From Neospora caninum Liverpool (lineage: Eukaryota > Apicomplexa > Conoidasida > Eucoccidiorida > Sarcocystidae), in contig NC_018390.1 in assembly GCF_000208865.1 (NCBI RefSeq), forward strand, positions 4,606,270 through 4,670,269: a stretch of 64,000 nt of DNA. Direction: 5' to 3'. The stretch's first letter is position 1. Each line of letters opens with the position of its first letter. The translations under genes were made by a program, and so were the position numbers. This document shows, one piece after another, positions 25,506 through 38,900 of this stretch. The notes under the pieces were generated by a model. It was not told the origin of the DNA and did not search any database. It saw nothing but the letters and a program-made list of their open reading frames with translations.

Positions 25506-27729
25506 TTAAACCTCCCCTACGTCTCCCGTATCGCGGGAGTCCTCTTCTGTACCATCATCCAGTTCAGCGCTAGTTTTGTCCTCTCCTTGTTCTCCTTTTT
25601 CAGCCTCTTTTGACCCTGTTACAGGGAAGTCAGTTCCTTCGTCAGCCTCTCCTTCAGTTTCTCGGGCGTGGTCCACAGAGTCCACTGAATGGATCGACCT
25701 CTCGGCAACCTCGTGGTTGCCATCTTCCAGTGTATCGTCAAAGCCTCCGAAGCTCGACAAGCGCGTTGCCGCGCTTTCGGGAGTTCGATTCTGTCCATTT
25801 CCTTCAGCCTCCTGTTCCTTTTCCTGGTCTGCTTCGGGAACGGGTATGGCTTCTTTCTCCAGACTTGCCGCCTCAATCAGATCTCCTGCAGTGTCCGTTG
25901 CTTCTGCAGCGACCACTCCTTCCGGTTTCGTCCTCTCAGCGCTAAGGGATGATTGGTCAGCTATCAGCTGCTCCGCTCGTTCAGCTTCGATCCTCTCTTG
26001 GAGTGAAAAGCGGTTTCGCCAGGAGCCCTTGTAATACAAGTACTTCGCCAGTTCAGGACTCCCCTCGAAGGCTGCGAAGTGGAAAGATGTCAGTTCGTCC
26101 TGAGCTCGGGGGAGGACGGCACCGCGGCATCACACACGTATGTGCCCCTGTGCCTAGATGTAAGTGCCTCTCTCTCTAACGTGAACTACACAAAACGACG
26201 GCGGAAATAACTGTGACGATCAAAACGGGCCCTTCCCTCAAAAAGGTTACCGCTTTCCGGCTGTCCTTCCGTATTAATGCATTGTACATGAAAAGGCGTT
26301 AACCTGTATGTAAAGTGGTGACATGGAGACTTACTGGAGTGACGAAGTTGGTTTCCGCCCCACCCTTTAAGAGAATTTCAACAATCTGCACCACACACAT
26401 ATGTATATGCACATACATCATTAGTGACATACGCGCTTTTCAATTTTGTGTGCTGGGAGGCGATCATTCTTTCTAATATTGCACTGGGTGACTCATTCAT
26501 GTTTCCCCGCAGCACAGTGTTTAGACATAGTTGCCAGAGCGGTTCCAAGGTAGTACGGTAATCCCAGCAGCGATGTTAAGCCGCCTGGTGTAGTTACCGA
26601 CTTCGATTCTTCTGCCTCGAACAGCGCGCATCAGTGGAGTCTCTCCCGCCTGTTGAAAAAGAAAAACAATGCACACGATTTCTGCACATGATGAGCCAGC
26701 TGGACATAACGAATCGAAAACAACCGAAGTCCATGCTATCGAAATTGCCATGCATACACTGGAGATACAAAACGACGTGGTATTTCTCATGCTTGTCCCA
26801 TGGCAGCATCTTTGAGAAGGAAAGAAAAGCTACGACAGACAGAAATATCGTCACACCTAGTAGGAATTGTGCTGCCTTGCGATGGAGAGTCACGGCTTGA
26901 CGTTTTCAGCCCGGGGGAGGTAGCTGACCGTCACAGTGTGTGTCGGGTAGTTCTCTTCAGCGCTGACTCGTCACTCTCTTACCGCATCGGGCAAGTCGAT
27001 CGCCGCATTATTCTCAAGCAAGAACTTAACGATGTGTGCGTGGCCATGGTGAGCTGCCTCGTGTAAGGGCGTTCTGCCTTCGAAATCCTGATGGTTAATG
27101 GCGGCACCTTTTTCGAGCAGCAGACGACAAACGGCTTCATGGCCTTTCCATGCGGCGTGCCAGAAGGCAGTCCGCATAAGCTGCACGAGCCCAACAGAGG
27201 ATCCCCTAAAGGAGGCATTCTTCTCTAGATGGGTTCATCAGTGTGGGAGGGGAGGCGGCGGATCGGCATCGAACGACCGCTGTTGATTCTTTGCACTGCC
27301 TCGTCGCTGGTAGCTGTTGTTATTGCTGAAGGCTGTTGGGTAAGAACTGGTGTACAAAGCCACCACTCGTCTGACGGATAGACCGTTCGTGTGACTCTTC
27401 CCTCGTTTCTCAAAAGTCCCTTCAACCTCGCTCAAAAACGAGGGCATTCCCACGAGCTAGGCAGCCTTCATTCACGATATATACCTTCTTCCAGAAGTTA
27501 CCAGAATGCCTCTTGCCTGGAACCCCTCCTCACCGGCGGCTCTGCAAAGTCGATTGCAGGCAGCAACTTCAGCAACTCCTTGCAGTCTCGAAGTTTCCCA
27601 TCTCGTGCTGCCAAGACGAGCTTTCGGCCTGCCTCCTGAATACTCGGCACGGCAGCGCGCTCAGTGCTCGAGATCCATCAACCACAGACTGCCAGGCACT
27701 GCGTCCCCCTCTTTCTGAATCAGCTCCAT
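25506..27729 (-). CDS. Ankyrin-repeat protein with acidic C-terminal tail
   Basis: Six phase-consistent exons on the minus strand: 27700-27729 (ATG at 27729), 27534-27635, 26983-27180, 26602-26649, 26304-26385 and 25506-26071, giving about 341 residues. Ankyrin units are visible in order: KLVLAARDGKLRDCKELLKL, TAFWHAAWKGHEAVCRLLLE, GRTPLHEAAHHGHAHIVKFL, GETPLMRAVRGRRIEIVEIL and FEGSPELAKYLYYKGS. Roughly the first 160 residues are therefore a solenoid of about five repeats. The rest, after a short basic-charged helix, is an acidic Glu/Asp/Ser-rich disordered tail. Ankyrin repeats bind other proteins; no enzymatic domain is present, so it is likely an adaptor. The weakest boundary is the donor at 26304, chosen because it keeps frame and yields an ankyrin-like TTLHT block; the donor at 26335 is stronger but breaks the frame. 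Confidence 0.75.
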
Positions 27730-29993
27730 TATTTGCGCTTCCTTTTCACACAATGTAGTGTCGGTGCAACTTGCGCCGATTGACAGAACTTGTGGTTTAC
27801 TTCATGGACTGCCGTGCTGTGTAGGTCTCATGAGAAAAACATTTCGATGCTTGTTCTTCGTGTCCCATACAACAGAGCATCAGAAGGACTAAATCATTAA
27901 ATGCGCATTATACAGCATCAGATGTGTCCAGATGTGTGCACCCCCGTGCTCCTCGTGCCTCGAAAGTTTAGAGTCCGATCTAGTACAGCAGGTGGTATCA
28001 TGTTGCCGAGTTAGCTGTCACGGAAGGAATGGTTCGCCGCTGAACAGACAGATGAAACTCGGGGATACCCGCAGGAGTTACATATATGGTGAGAGTCGCT
28101 GCCGTCGGTTCAAAAAGCTTCCTTTCGATGGGTGTGGGGGGTGGGGGTAAAGGGGAAGTATGTTGACTGAAGCGAGCAACATACAGTACTCTCTGTGCAG
28201 AGTGGATTCCTGCTTTAGTGAGACACTCCGTTGATGGACTCCTCTCGGGGTCCTCCTCCTCCTTGGACCGCTGCTGTTAGCATGACGTACGCGGTGGATC
28301 CGGTTCCCTGCCACCGTTGGGGTTTGTACAGCTTACTGCTGCTTGGCGTAGTCTGCGTTCCGCCTGTGACAGTTAGAGCGCCCTACTGCCTCGAGGCAGA
28401 CTAATACACTTGTGGCCTTTCGTTCCTCAAAAGAGGTCCACTTACCATTGACTTAGACGACGAATAGACGCGAAGAAGAAAAAATCACGTCATGTGAAGA
28501 ACCGAGCGGCTTGTCTATAGCATACACCAGGGTTTCGAACGACGCTACCGCCCCTCTCCTTCGCCACTGTTTCAGTAGAACGCTGGCGCAAAAAACGGGG
28601 TACGACGACTCTAAAGCGCATACAAACCCTGCAAGATTTCTCAGTGATCGCATATGGCCGCTGCTCGCATTTCTCATGGATATTCTGGCATGACAGTCAC
28701 CCAATTTTGGAAGACTGCTGGAGCTGTGGGACCCCACCACCCTTTGCCGGGTTGAACATCCCTGAGAACGGCAGTTGCTCTGCCATTCAAACCAAGCATC
28801 TCAAGGAATACCTCGTTTAGAGCTCCTCATTTCCTTCTAGCGTCGAAAAACACAATACGCCACCCCGCTTTAGCGACGTGCCCGGCCCCGTCGTTCTGGC
28901 GGCTCGACGACAATGGCAGACACTCGTGCGGAGAGCGCATGCCCTGGCCGTGCCAGGGGAATTCGTGGTTTCAAGGATTACAAAAGCAGCGAAGGGAAGC
29001 TTTTAATCTCCAAAGAAAACGCAGAAAGACCAGGAAGAATTTTGGGGCGACATTTTCAGAATTGGCTAGCGCACCGGGAAGACACAGAAGCGGTCACACA
29101 GACAGCTGCGCATCCGAGTCAACCTGGAGGCTGGGATCATGCAGTTTTCCTCGGGTACAGAGTACGGGCCGTTTTTCACCCGTTGTCTCTCTTTTTGACA
29201 GGCCAAGTAGGAAAGCCGTGTGCATTTAAGGCGACACATTGGAATCCTCTGACAGTTTTAGCTTTTCACTTCCGTTTCGCTTTTTGTATCTGCTGGGACG
29301 ACCTTCCTCGGCACTGCGGACCGCTGATTTGACGCGCTCTATTGCTGCGCGCGTTATCTTGGAACCGCTCTCGGTATTGACTAGCATCGTAATTTCTTCG
29401 CAACCTTTACGGAAAGAACGGTGCTTTTGTCAACAGTGTTAACTCTTCCCCCACTGAATGGCGTAGCGTTCCAACCGCTTCTGTTTGGTGTTGTTCTGCA
29501 ATAGCGACGGTGTCTTGTCTTCTAGCTGTTATAGGGCCCGGCTTGTCGGTAAGCCGCACCGCTTCCTCCGCCGTAGTGGCAAAAGTTGATCGCTATCTCC
29601 TTGTCACTGAACTGCATTCACTCTTCGTCTTCTTTCCGGTTTCTCGATTGTTTTCCCGCTGCGCTACCTTTCCGGGCGCCTTCTTGGTGAGCTAGACAAC
29701 CGCTTGACTTCTACGCGTTGCCCCTCTTTTCTTCCTAGCCGCCTAGCGCAGCGGCCCTACAGCTTCCGTGCCTCAGACTCGACAAGACACCTCCCACCAT
29801 GAGAAGATCGCTTTCCAATTTTGCGTGAATATCCTTCGTCGACACAGCGGACTCCGCGCAGGCTCTGAGCGTCCGCACAGTTCCTCACCTCGGCCCTGGC
29901 CTTCACGCGGGAGGCGATGCTTGCCGCCCGGAGGCCGCATCCACTTCGTCGTCGGCCGCTGTAAACAATCATGCGGACCGACCCAACTCTACA
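27730..29993. other. Intergenic region between the ankyrin gene and the ABC transporter (divergent promoters)
   Basis: About 2.3 kb separating two genes that point away from each other, so both promoters should lie here. The stretch contains a G-rich run at 28130-28155. An open frame at 28913-29332 has no recognisable motif and I leave it out. Confidence 0.45.
28130..28155 (+). other. G-rich run with quadruplex pattern
   Basis: Four runs of three to six G lie within 26 bases (GGG, GGGGGG, GGGGG, GGGG, with spacers of 1 to 4 bases). This fits the usual intramolecular G-quadruplex pattern. It lies in the shared upstream region of two divergent genes. Confidence 0.6.
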
Positions 29994-32900
29994 ATGCAGG
30001 CCGGCGGTTACGCAGAAGAAGATGGGGAGCGCAGGGGGGGTCAAACGCAGTCCCCGAGGGGGAAAGGAGCGGGGAAGAGAAGACCGGTGACCTTTGACTC
30101 CGTGGGGATCTTCGGGAAACTCTTGTTCACTTGGGTGAACCCGGTGATCTCCATGTGCATGCAGCACAGCGTACGACCTGAAGAACTGCCTCCCTTGGGC
30201 ACTTCCGACGATGTACGCTACTGGTCTGATCGCATGGACCAGAGCTTGGCCGATGAGGAAAAGTACGCTGCGGCAGGAAAGCGGAAACCCTCAGTCATCC
30301 GCGCCGTGTGGCGCGTCCTCAGGCGAATGCTTTTCTGGATCTTTATAGGCTACGTTATTCGAGATGGTTTGGGCGTCGTCAACACCTACTTCCTCAAAAG
30401 GCTGCTGCAACAGGATGTCAACGATGCTGACGGACTCTACCGAAGTAAGAGGCAGACACCCCACAGACTCTGTCCTAAAAAAGCTGGGCTCAGTTCTTGC
30501 TCCGCTACAATCCTCGTTCGAAGGCCGCGCTTACAATGCCACTCTGTCGCCAGCGCTGGACAAGAGCCCGAACACGGACTGCTCCAGGGTTCTGGAACCT
30601 AGAACTGTTTCTGCGGCGTATGACGCAAATCCTTTTTCGAGACGACAGACTTGCGTATGCGTGTTAGGAGCCCACACGGGAGGAACCTCACACTTTTTCG
30701 GTGTTCGTAGAACCTGTGTCGAAGTGTCTAGGTGCCATACACATGCACAAACGCGAGGTTCCTCGCCGGCACAGCCGCCGCCCTACCGGTTTCTGACGGA
30801 AACACGGGCACCAGCGGAAGGATAACGAGAGAGCACAACACCTCAGAAGCACGGTGACACAAGACAATGAAGTATGTGGGAAGAAGCAAAGGACATCACA
30901 ATACGAACAGGGACTTGATTCCGGCTGCAGGGAGGTGTTCTCTGAGGGCCGACCTAACCCGCCACGCGCCGCGCTTTTGCTTCGCCTGCGCGCTTGTCGC
31001 TGCTAGATGTACGTGTGGGTGCCTATGGCGTGTGGGACTTCATCTGGTTGTTTGCCTCTTGTGTGCCTTTTGCAGCGGTGGTTATGGGGTCACTGATCTC
31101 TCTCGTCCAGCTCCTCCAGATCTTCGTCGACACGTCGATAGACTTCTACACGTGCCGGGTTTACATGCGCGTAGAAATGTGCCTTCTCACGTCTCTGTTC
31201 AAGAAGGTGATTCAGCCCGATGCTGCGGCGCCGCCCGCGCTCATTCTCAGGGAGGCCTACCATGAGGACGCACTCGAACTTGCGGCGCAGAATGACGGAG
31301 TCGGCTGCACGAGAGAAGAGGCCGACTCCACGAGGGAGGTAAAGCGGAAAGCAGGGGAAAAGACGCGGGGATTCCAAGGCAATGTCTTCAACCTCATGTT
31401 TGTCGATATTCCTTCTCTCGCGTCTCTCGTCTTCACCTTCGTCGATGTCGTCATGATGCCCGTGCGCATCGGATTCGCCGCAGGCATGCTCTACATGCAG
31501 GTGAGCCTTGCGAACAGACAACCCGCTCTCTCGTCGCCTTTCTCGAGGCAAATCGCTCGCTGTCCACTGCTTATTCTACCGCAGTGGATGGTCCTCTAAA
31601 ATTTACATGGCTGCTTTGCTATACCAAGAAACAAGGCACGCCTCTTTTCTCGTCGAACGCGACTCTCACCGGATCTCTTGACTTAGCGTTTTGGAGAACA
31701 TATATGGAGGGAACCTCGTGGGGCGGTCGGTGTCTCTTCGTAGTTGAAGCTGCGTGGTTACAGGACTCGGCGCGTTTCCAGTCAGATGACCTCCACCGTC
31801 GCCGTCTAGAGGCGCAACAGAGCGAAAGTTCCTCGCTTCTTGCTGGTCAAGCGACGTACAAAATGAAGTGTGCATTTTCCGCTTTGTGTGCACGCCGAAA
31901 CAGAGTCGGCGCCCGCCGTTCTGCCCTACACTCCCTCTCGCCCACGACTCGATGCTCAGGCTGTTTCTTCCCTAGATCGAGAGCGTCTTCAGTGGTTCCA
32001 CACATGTCACTTTGTGCGGATTGCATGCGTTAACAGATTGGAGCCGCTGCGGAGGTACCGGGTCTCATCATCGTCCTGCTCATCACTGCCGTGACGACAA
32101 TTTTGGAAATCATGAACGCCAATATGAAAACAAAGTACATGGTAAGTGCGACAGGGCTTCTGCCACGCCGTCGTGTCTTCGCTTCCTGGCCGGTTTCTCC
32201 TTTCGAAACTTCGAGAGAAGAGTTTCCGGCCTCCCCGGCGGATGTTCTCAAGTCGTGCCGCGAGCCTGGTACAGTCCACCCTGTGCTTTTTGCCGTACGC
32301 GGTTTCTGCTTTCTGCGTTGTATTATCGCCTAGAAGATGCACTTTCCCGTCGCTGCATGAGAGTCCGGTCTTCTGTCTAGACGTCGGAACGGTGGGGACA
32401 TCGACCCACCCCCTCGGGCCGAGCAGGGAGCACGGCGGTTTCTTTCTCTCCGTTTCCCCCCTGCAGCTCTACCGGGACATTCGCCTGGACAAAAGCCATG
32501 AGGCGCTGTCCTCGATGCGGACGATTCGGCTTCTGGGATGGGAAGACATTGCGGAGTTCAACATCAAACGATTCAGAGACCTCGAGATGCACCAGCGGAC
32601 TCTCCGCATGTACATCTCGGCCGTCTCCACTTGGCTCAGCTCGTCAGCAGGTGAGGCTGGAGACGGCGTCTGCGGGTCCACGAAAAGACTTCTCTTCCCT
32701 GGAAAACTGCCCCGTACACTCGAGAGCCCCGCACCGCATTGGGTCTAGGTGTGTGAGGGAACCACGCGAGAAAACGCTCTTTGAACCTCCACAGGGGATT
32801 CACCTTGCTTGGTAAAGTGCGCAGGAACCCGCAGCGCTATGCAGACACGAGCTCTGGGGGTGGACATCTGTAAATAATCTGGCTTTCTTCACGAGAGAGG

Positions 32901-35900
32901 CGACTCCGTCGGGTACAGCCACGTCGACACCTTGCTCGGAGGACCGGCACTTCTCGTCTCCGAAGAGCGCGGGTCTCAAGGGTCGTGTGCGTCCTTTGAA
33001 TCTATCCGGGAACCCGCGTGGTGCATGCGTGGATGCCTGTTGCAGCAATGGCCATGTCCATGGCGACGTTCATGGCCTACACTCTCCCCGTCATCCACAT
33101 GCCCGTGAGTCTCTGACCCCCAACGCGTGCAGGAAGCGCATGCAAGGCCCTTGCACAAATCGATTTTCACGCACATAAACTCCTCAGTGGCGGCACAGGA
33201 GATCAAAGAGTCTCTTGTTGAGACGGCGTGCGATCCCGTAGGGCGGCTCCACTGGAGTGCTGAAGACAACTAAGGCGGTGGACCGACTATCCGACAGGTG
33301 TTCACGTTTGCTTGCAAGCTGTAGCCATTAAAACACACAAGATGAAGCGTCTTCGGGCCTCGGCACCGTGAAACAGAAAGTTAGGTCTGTCTTCCCGGAT
33401 GCTGCTCTCCTGCGTGGATTCTTCGATCTTGCTGTTCTTGATCCGGCGCCCGCGCCGGCTGCTTGGTTTCTCTGGATTTCGTTTGCAAGTCGCACGTTCT
33501 CCTGTGTCGTTTCCTCAGCGATTCCATCTTCGGCCGGAGCTGGCGATCCCGGTGATTCACCTCCTGGACAATTTCATTGGGCCGATCACGGACTTCCCCT
33601 ACGCGGTCAACAGCGTCCTCGAGGGCTACATTTCTCTCGCGCGGATTCAAAACTGTTTCTTCCCGCCGGTCCCTCCCTCGGCAGCGGCTGCGCGGGGAGG
33701 GAAGACATCCGGCGACAGCCACGCTGGAGGCGAAAGGGACACTCTCCCGACAGTGTCCCTTTCGCCCGGTGCTGCTGCGGAAGACGGAGAAGACTCGCCG
33801 CTCCTGTCGCCCGTGATGGACGGCGCCGCCAAGGACACCTGTGGAAGACCGGGTTTGCGCGTGTCTCCCGGAGTCCAACGCGCGGCTGCGGAGATGCTCG
33901 AGTGAGTATTACTCACAGATATGCTTTTTTTAATTCTCTATGAGCGAAGGCTGTGCATCGTCAATGCGCCGCCCTGAACGGGCTCTCTTCTACGCCTAGG
34001 AGACACCTATGAGGACGGTACCTGCGCAGCCAGAACGGGACCGGAGACGCCCTGTCCTCCTAGGCGCTCGTGCCTGTTTTGTCTCCATCCTCTTTTCTAG
34101 TCCTCAGCTGAGGCATTAAACGCGGACTTGTGGATCTACTCGCGGTTTTTTGAATCACACCTTTTGTCAACTGCCTCAAATGGCGACGTGCTGCGGGACA
34201 GACCGTGACACACTCTGCTGTCTCCTGTACCGTTTTCGGAGGTCGTGCGTCGGGGCGTCAAGCCGGCGAAGCGTCAGACTCGATTGTCGCCCGACGTTCA
34301 ACCTGGACTTGGTTCTTTGTGCGAAGAGGCTGTCCTGGCGCTCGTGTCTGTGATCTTTCCTCAGGGCTCTGCAAACCGACCCTGCGGTTGAAGTTATTTT
34401 CGCGTCCGCAACGTTCACCTGGATGCCGCATGCGTCGTCTCCCTTTTTGCCGCCGCCGCCGTTTCCCCCCTCGATTCCCCTGTCCCGCAGAAGGGAAGAG
34501 GGCGGCCAACCCCGCAGGCGAGCAGGCGCGTCTTTGCATGCGCCCTTGTTGCTTCTCCCACCGGCGTCTGACGGCCTGCCGACATTGTACAATCTTTCTT
34601 TCCGCCTGCGCCGGGGCGACTTGCTGTTGCTGACGGGGCCGCCAGGCTGCGGGAAATCGTCTGTTTTCCACGCGCTTCTTCAGCAGCGCGAGCTGCAACT
34701 CGTCGAGGGTTCGATGTTTGTGAAGGCGGCTCTGGGCGTCGCTCTGCGGGGCGGCTCAGTGGCGGGGCCGGAAGGCGCCGAGGCTGCGCTCACGACCGAC
34801 GACACGCCGCCGATCGGGTACATTGCCCAGGAGCCCTGGCTCCAGATCGGCACGATCAAAGAGAACATCGTCTTCAACCAGACGGCGGACGAGGAGCTGT
34901 ACCGGCGCGTGGTGGAGGCCTGCGAGTTGCATCTGGACTTTGAGTCGTGGCCGGGAGGGGACTCTCGTTTCATCGACGAAGGCGGGGCAGATCTCAGCGG
35001 AGGCCAGCGCATGCGAATCACGATGGCGAGGGCCATCTACGTGAGTCTCGCGTACCGCGCCCGAGCCAAGGCACAGGCGGCCTACGTGGCGACGCAGCTG
35101 ACTCAGCGGCGGCGGGAACTTTCCGAGGACCTCCATCTCATCGTCCGCGCAGGAGCGGAGGCGAAGCGGAAACAGGCCGCGCGGAACGCCGAGACGCCAG
35201 AGCGTGGAGGCTCACCTGTGGAAAGCGGGGAAGCTGGCGAAGCTGGAGGGACGCAAGGGCCGCCGGGAAGCGTGGACGAACTCTCGCATTTGCTCTGTTT
35301 CGACGAGACGTTCAACTCCCTCGACCCTTACGTGGCGGGGCGAATCTTCATGAACCTGTTTGGGCCCGAGGGCCTTCTTGTCGACGCTGCAGTGATTGTG
35401 GGGGCCAGCGAACAGTCGCTCTCGGGCCTCGTGGACCAACTCAACGGAGCCGACAAAACGCCTAGAGACCAGGGCGCTCCGCCTGCGAGTTCACACCCCT
35501 CTTCTTCTGAAGAGAAGAAAATGAAGGTGTCCGTCGGGTGTCTAGAGGAGGGGCGTCTCGCCTGGCTAGGAAGCGCCGAGGCCTTCTGGACGCGGGTTCA
35601 CGAAGGAACCCCCGACGGCGTTTCCAGTGTCTCTCCGGGGCACGCTGCCGACGAGCGTGTCGAACTGGAAGACCGAGAGCGCGCGGTCACGCGATCCGGC
35701 GAAGGCGAGGAAACGATCGAAGGGATGCTGCGCGGACTCGAGCTGGAGACCCGCGCTTCGGCGCCGCAGGACGCGGCGGCGGACATGACGGCGGTCGACG
35801 ACATGCTGAAGAACCTCATGGTGAATGAGCAGGCGGCGAGTGGGCAAGTCAAACTCGTTTCCTACGGCTGGTACCTTCGTCGCGTCGGCCTGTTCGTCTC

Positions 35901-38900
35901 CGTTCTCCTCGTTCTGCTCCACTTGCTGACGGCGGGCACCGACTTCACGAGCGATCTGTGGATCGCCAGGTGGACCGGGAAGCGGCCGTCGGGCCGCTCG
36001 CCCGAGGCCAGCAAGGCTGGCAACACGGAGCATGCAGTCGAGGGCCCGGGGAGTGTCCGCGGCGAAGAGAAGAAGATCACGGAGGCGGAGAAGCAGGCGG
36101 CGCGGGCTCTGTTCGACAACCAGACGGATGTGCACAAGTCGCAGCAGCCCGAGTCGCGTCTCGGGAGTTTCTCGAACGCCTTCTATCTCTGGTTCTACGT
36201 CGCGGTGGCGGGGCTGAACATCGTGTTTGAACTCACGATGAAGTTGACGAGCGCCAAAGGCTCGCTGGCGTCGGCGGAACTCATCCACAACCGGCTCCTG
36301 AACGTGATCTGCACGGCGCCGTTCTGGTTCTACGACCAGAACCCGATGGGTCGGATCCTGAATCGGCTGTCGACCGACGTGGCCGTCGTCGACGCGGGGA
36401 TCTTCAAGCGCATGTCTCTCGTCTTGGCGGCCGCCCTGAGCTGCGCGTTCGGGCTCGGCGTGCTCGCCTGGACCACGTTCTGGGCGGTGCCCCTCCTGCC
36501 CGTCCTGCTGCTCTGCGTCTACTTTTTCGTCTTTCGCTACTACCGCGCGACGTGCCGGGAGGTGCAACGCGCGTCGCTCATCTCTTTCTCCCCGCTCTGC
36601 TCGTCCTTCAGCGAGTGCTTGAGCGGGCGAGACACGATTTTCGCGCTTCGGCGGAAACGCGTGGTGTGCGAACGCAACCTGGACCAAGTCGAGAACTCGC
36701 AGCGGGCCAAGATCTTGCACTGGGGCTCGAGTTCGTGGGCGTCGATTCGGCTCCAGCTCCTCACCTTTCCCCTCGCAGTCTTGAACGCGATCGTCCCCCG
36801 CGCCGTCGCGTACGCCCAAGTCCACAGCGCCGTCTCGACGGCTGCTCGGGCCTCCGCCGCAGGCGCCTCGATGGCGCATGCAGGCTACCTCGGCCTGGCG
36901 CTCTCGTACTCCCTCTCGGTGGCTTCGTCGCTGCGCCGCCTCCTCATCCACTACGCCCACCTCGAGAAAGAAATGTGCTCAGTCGAACGCGTCCACGAAT
37001 ACATTGCGTGCACGGACAAAATGAGTCCGGACTCGGTGGCCGTCGTGGAGGAGTCCGCGCGCTTGCCCTCAGATCCCTCGGACGGCCCGGCGGCGGGGCC
37101 GCGCCCGTCGAGGCGCGCGAGCGACCGAGCCGCGTCGCAGAACAGTCCGGCCTTCCCCTTTCTTCCGATCCAGCGAAAAGGCGTGCAGCTGACCGGTGTC
37201 GAGGTTCGCTACCGCCGCCCAGGCTTCCACTACGTCACCCACCTCCGAGAGCTGCTGCAGGCGCGACTGACTGAGCGCTGCGGAGACGACGCGCGGAAGA
37301 AGAGCGAGACACACGAGGACGGGGCTCTCCTCCCGCTTCTTCGCGGCCATCCGGCGACGGAGAAAGAGAGGGATCGACAGATTCGCTGGCTGCAAAAGGC
37401 AGTCGACGACTTGGGGAAAGGAGACGAAGCCATCTTTCTAGCGCCAAGCATATTCCAACTCTCCGCAGACGTCGGCCCCTCGCAACACGTCGGCATCGTC
37501 GGGCGCACAGGGTCGGGTACGCAAAAGACGCAGCAGGCTGAGGCGATTTGGGGAAGGATTTCGGGAAGCGCAGGACTAGCCACCAGCGTGTGTCTGCGAG
37601 GAAGCGTGGAGTCGCGATAAAAAAGGGCCGACGCCTCTTCAACTCTGAGGCGACTGCCCCACGAACTCTGCGCGCGTGCACGCGCTCGGGAACTCTGAAA
37701 AGGTCGGGTTTCAGGGGACAACACGACGCCTGCCTTCGTGCGGGACGCTTTTGTCTTTTGCGTTCAGGCAAATCCACGTTGCTCCAGGCGCTGAACGGTC
37801 TGGTGCCGTGCTATCGAGGAACCATCCTGTTGGACGGGACGCGAATCGACTGCTTGCCGAAGCAGGTGCTTAAACAGGTCATAGGCGTGCTTCCGCAAAA
37901 CCCGATAACCTTCAAAGGCATGACCGTTCGGGAGGTTCTGGACCCTCGGGTGAGCAGAACAGCCTGTCTGCTTTGCCTCAGAGAGTCGCGAGTGCATCTC
38001 GCACTGCACTGGAGATTTTGCATGCGATTCTCCTTGAAAAAGGCGGGCCACGCTTTTCGGCGTGTCCGCACAGGAAACTGTGTGATGAGGCACGCCCACT
38101 CGTCGCGGTTTTTTGGCAAGGAGGAAAAAGGCGTGCTTTTTGGATGTAGGCGCGCGTCTCAAACGTCGGTGGAGAGAGCCCTTGCGGAAGCGGCGCATCT
38201 GGAGTCTCCAGCGTCGTCGATGCTTGTGGCCTTGGTTTTTCGTTGCCGTGTTTCCGGTGTTTTCGGCGATCTCCTCTCTGCCTCATGGCGCGTGTGTCCC
38301 GATCTGTCTGCCTGTGTCCGTGTCGCCAGTACCAGCACACCGACGCCGAGCTCTGGGCGGCTATGGACGAGGTGGGGATCTCGTCGCTGATTCAGCTGCT
38401 TCCAGGAGGAAAGCAACTGGACACCGTGGTTTCGCCGGATGACTCCGTTCCGCCAGAGTCGGCGGGTGCGTGCCGCGGGGACAGCAAATCGCGTCTCGTC
38501 CTTCCCCAAGGTTCTGCGCGTCGCAGGAGCTCGGTTCGCTCCACCGGCAGCGGCCCCAGCGGAGAGTCTCGGTGGCACGTCTCTAGCTCGGAAACAGAAG
38601 ACGTCGTTTCTTCGCATCCGCTTTCCGACGTTCAGCTGCGCTACCTCGCAGTAGCTCGGCTGGTCCTTCGCGCAGCCTCGTATCGTCTCATTCTGGTTGA
38701 CGAACCCCCTGCCGAGACACTGGACCAGTTGCACAGGGGAGGCGCAGCGAACGCGTGCGGGACGCGACAGGCGAGCGGGGAAGCCGCGGACGGCGCGTGG
38801 AGGCGGCAGTCCACAGGTGCACAAGCGCCGTTTGTGCCGATTCCCCAACTCATCCGACGCGTCTTTGCACACTGCACTGTATTCATCGTAGCGCACCACG

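Noticed and set aside
28913..29332. 139-codon plus-strand open frame upstream of the ABC transporter
   Set aside because: No motif, no good splice partners; length is expected by chance at this base composition.
32146..32748. 200-codon plus-strand frame
   Set aside because: It contains the real exon 32467-32650 of the ABC transporter, but the part before 32467 is intron read-through.
35566..36960. 464-codon open frame on the minus strand
   Set aside because: Antisense shadow of the ABC transporter's TMD2 exon, rich in Arg and without family motifs.
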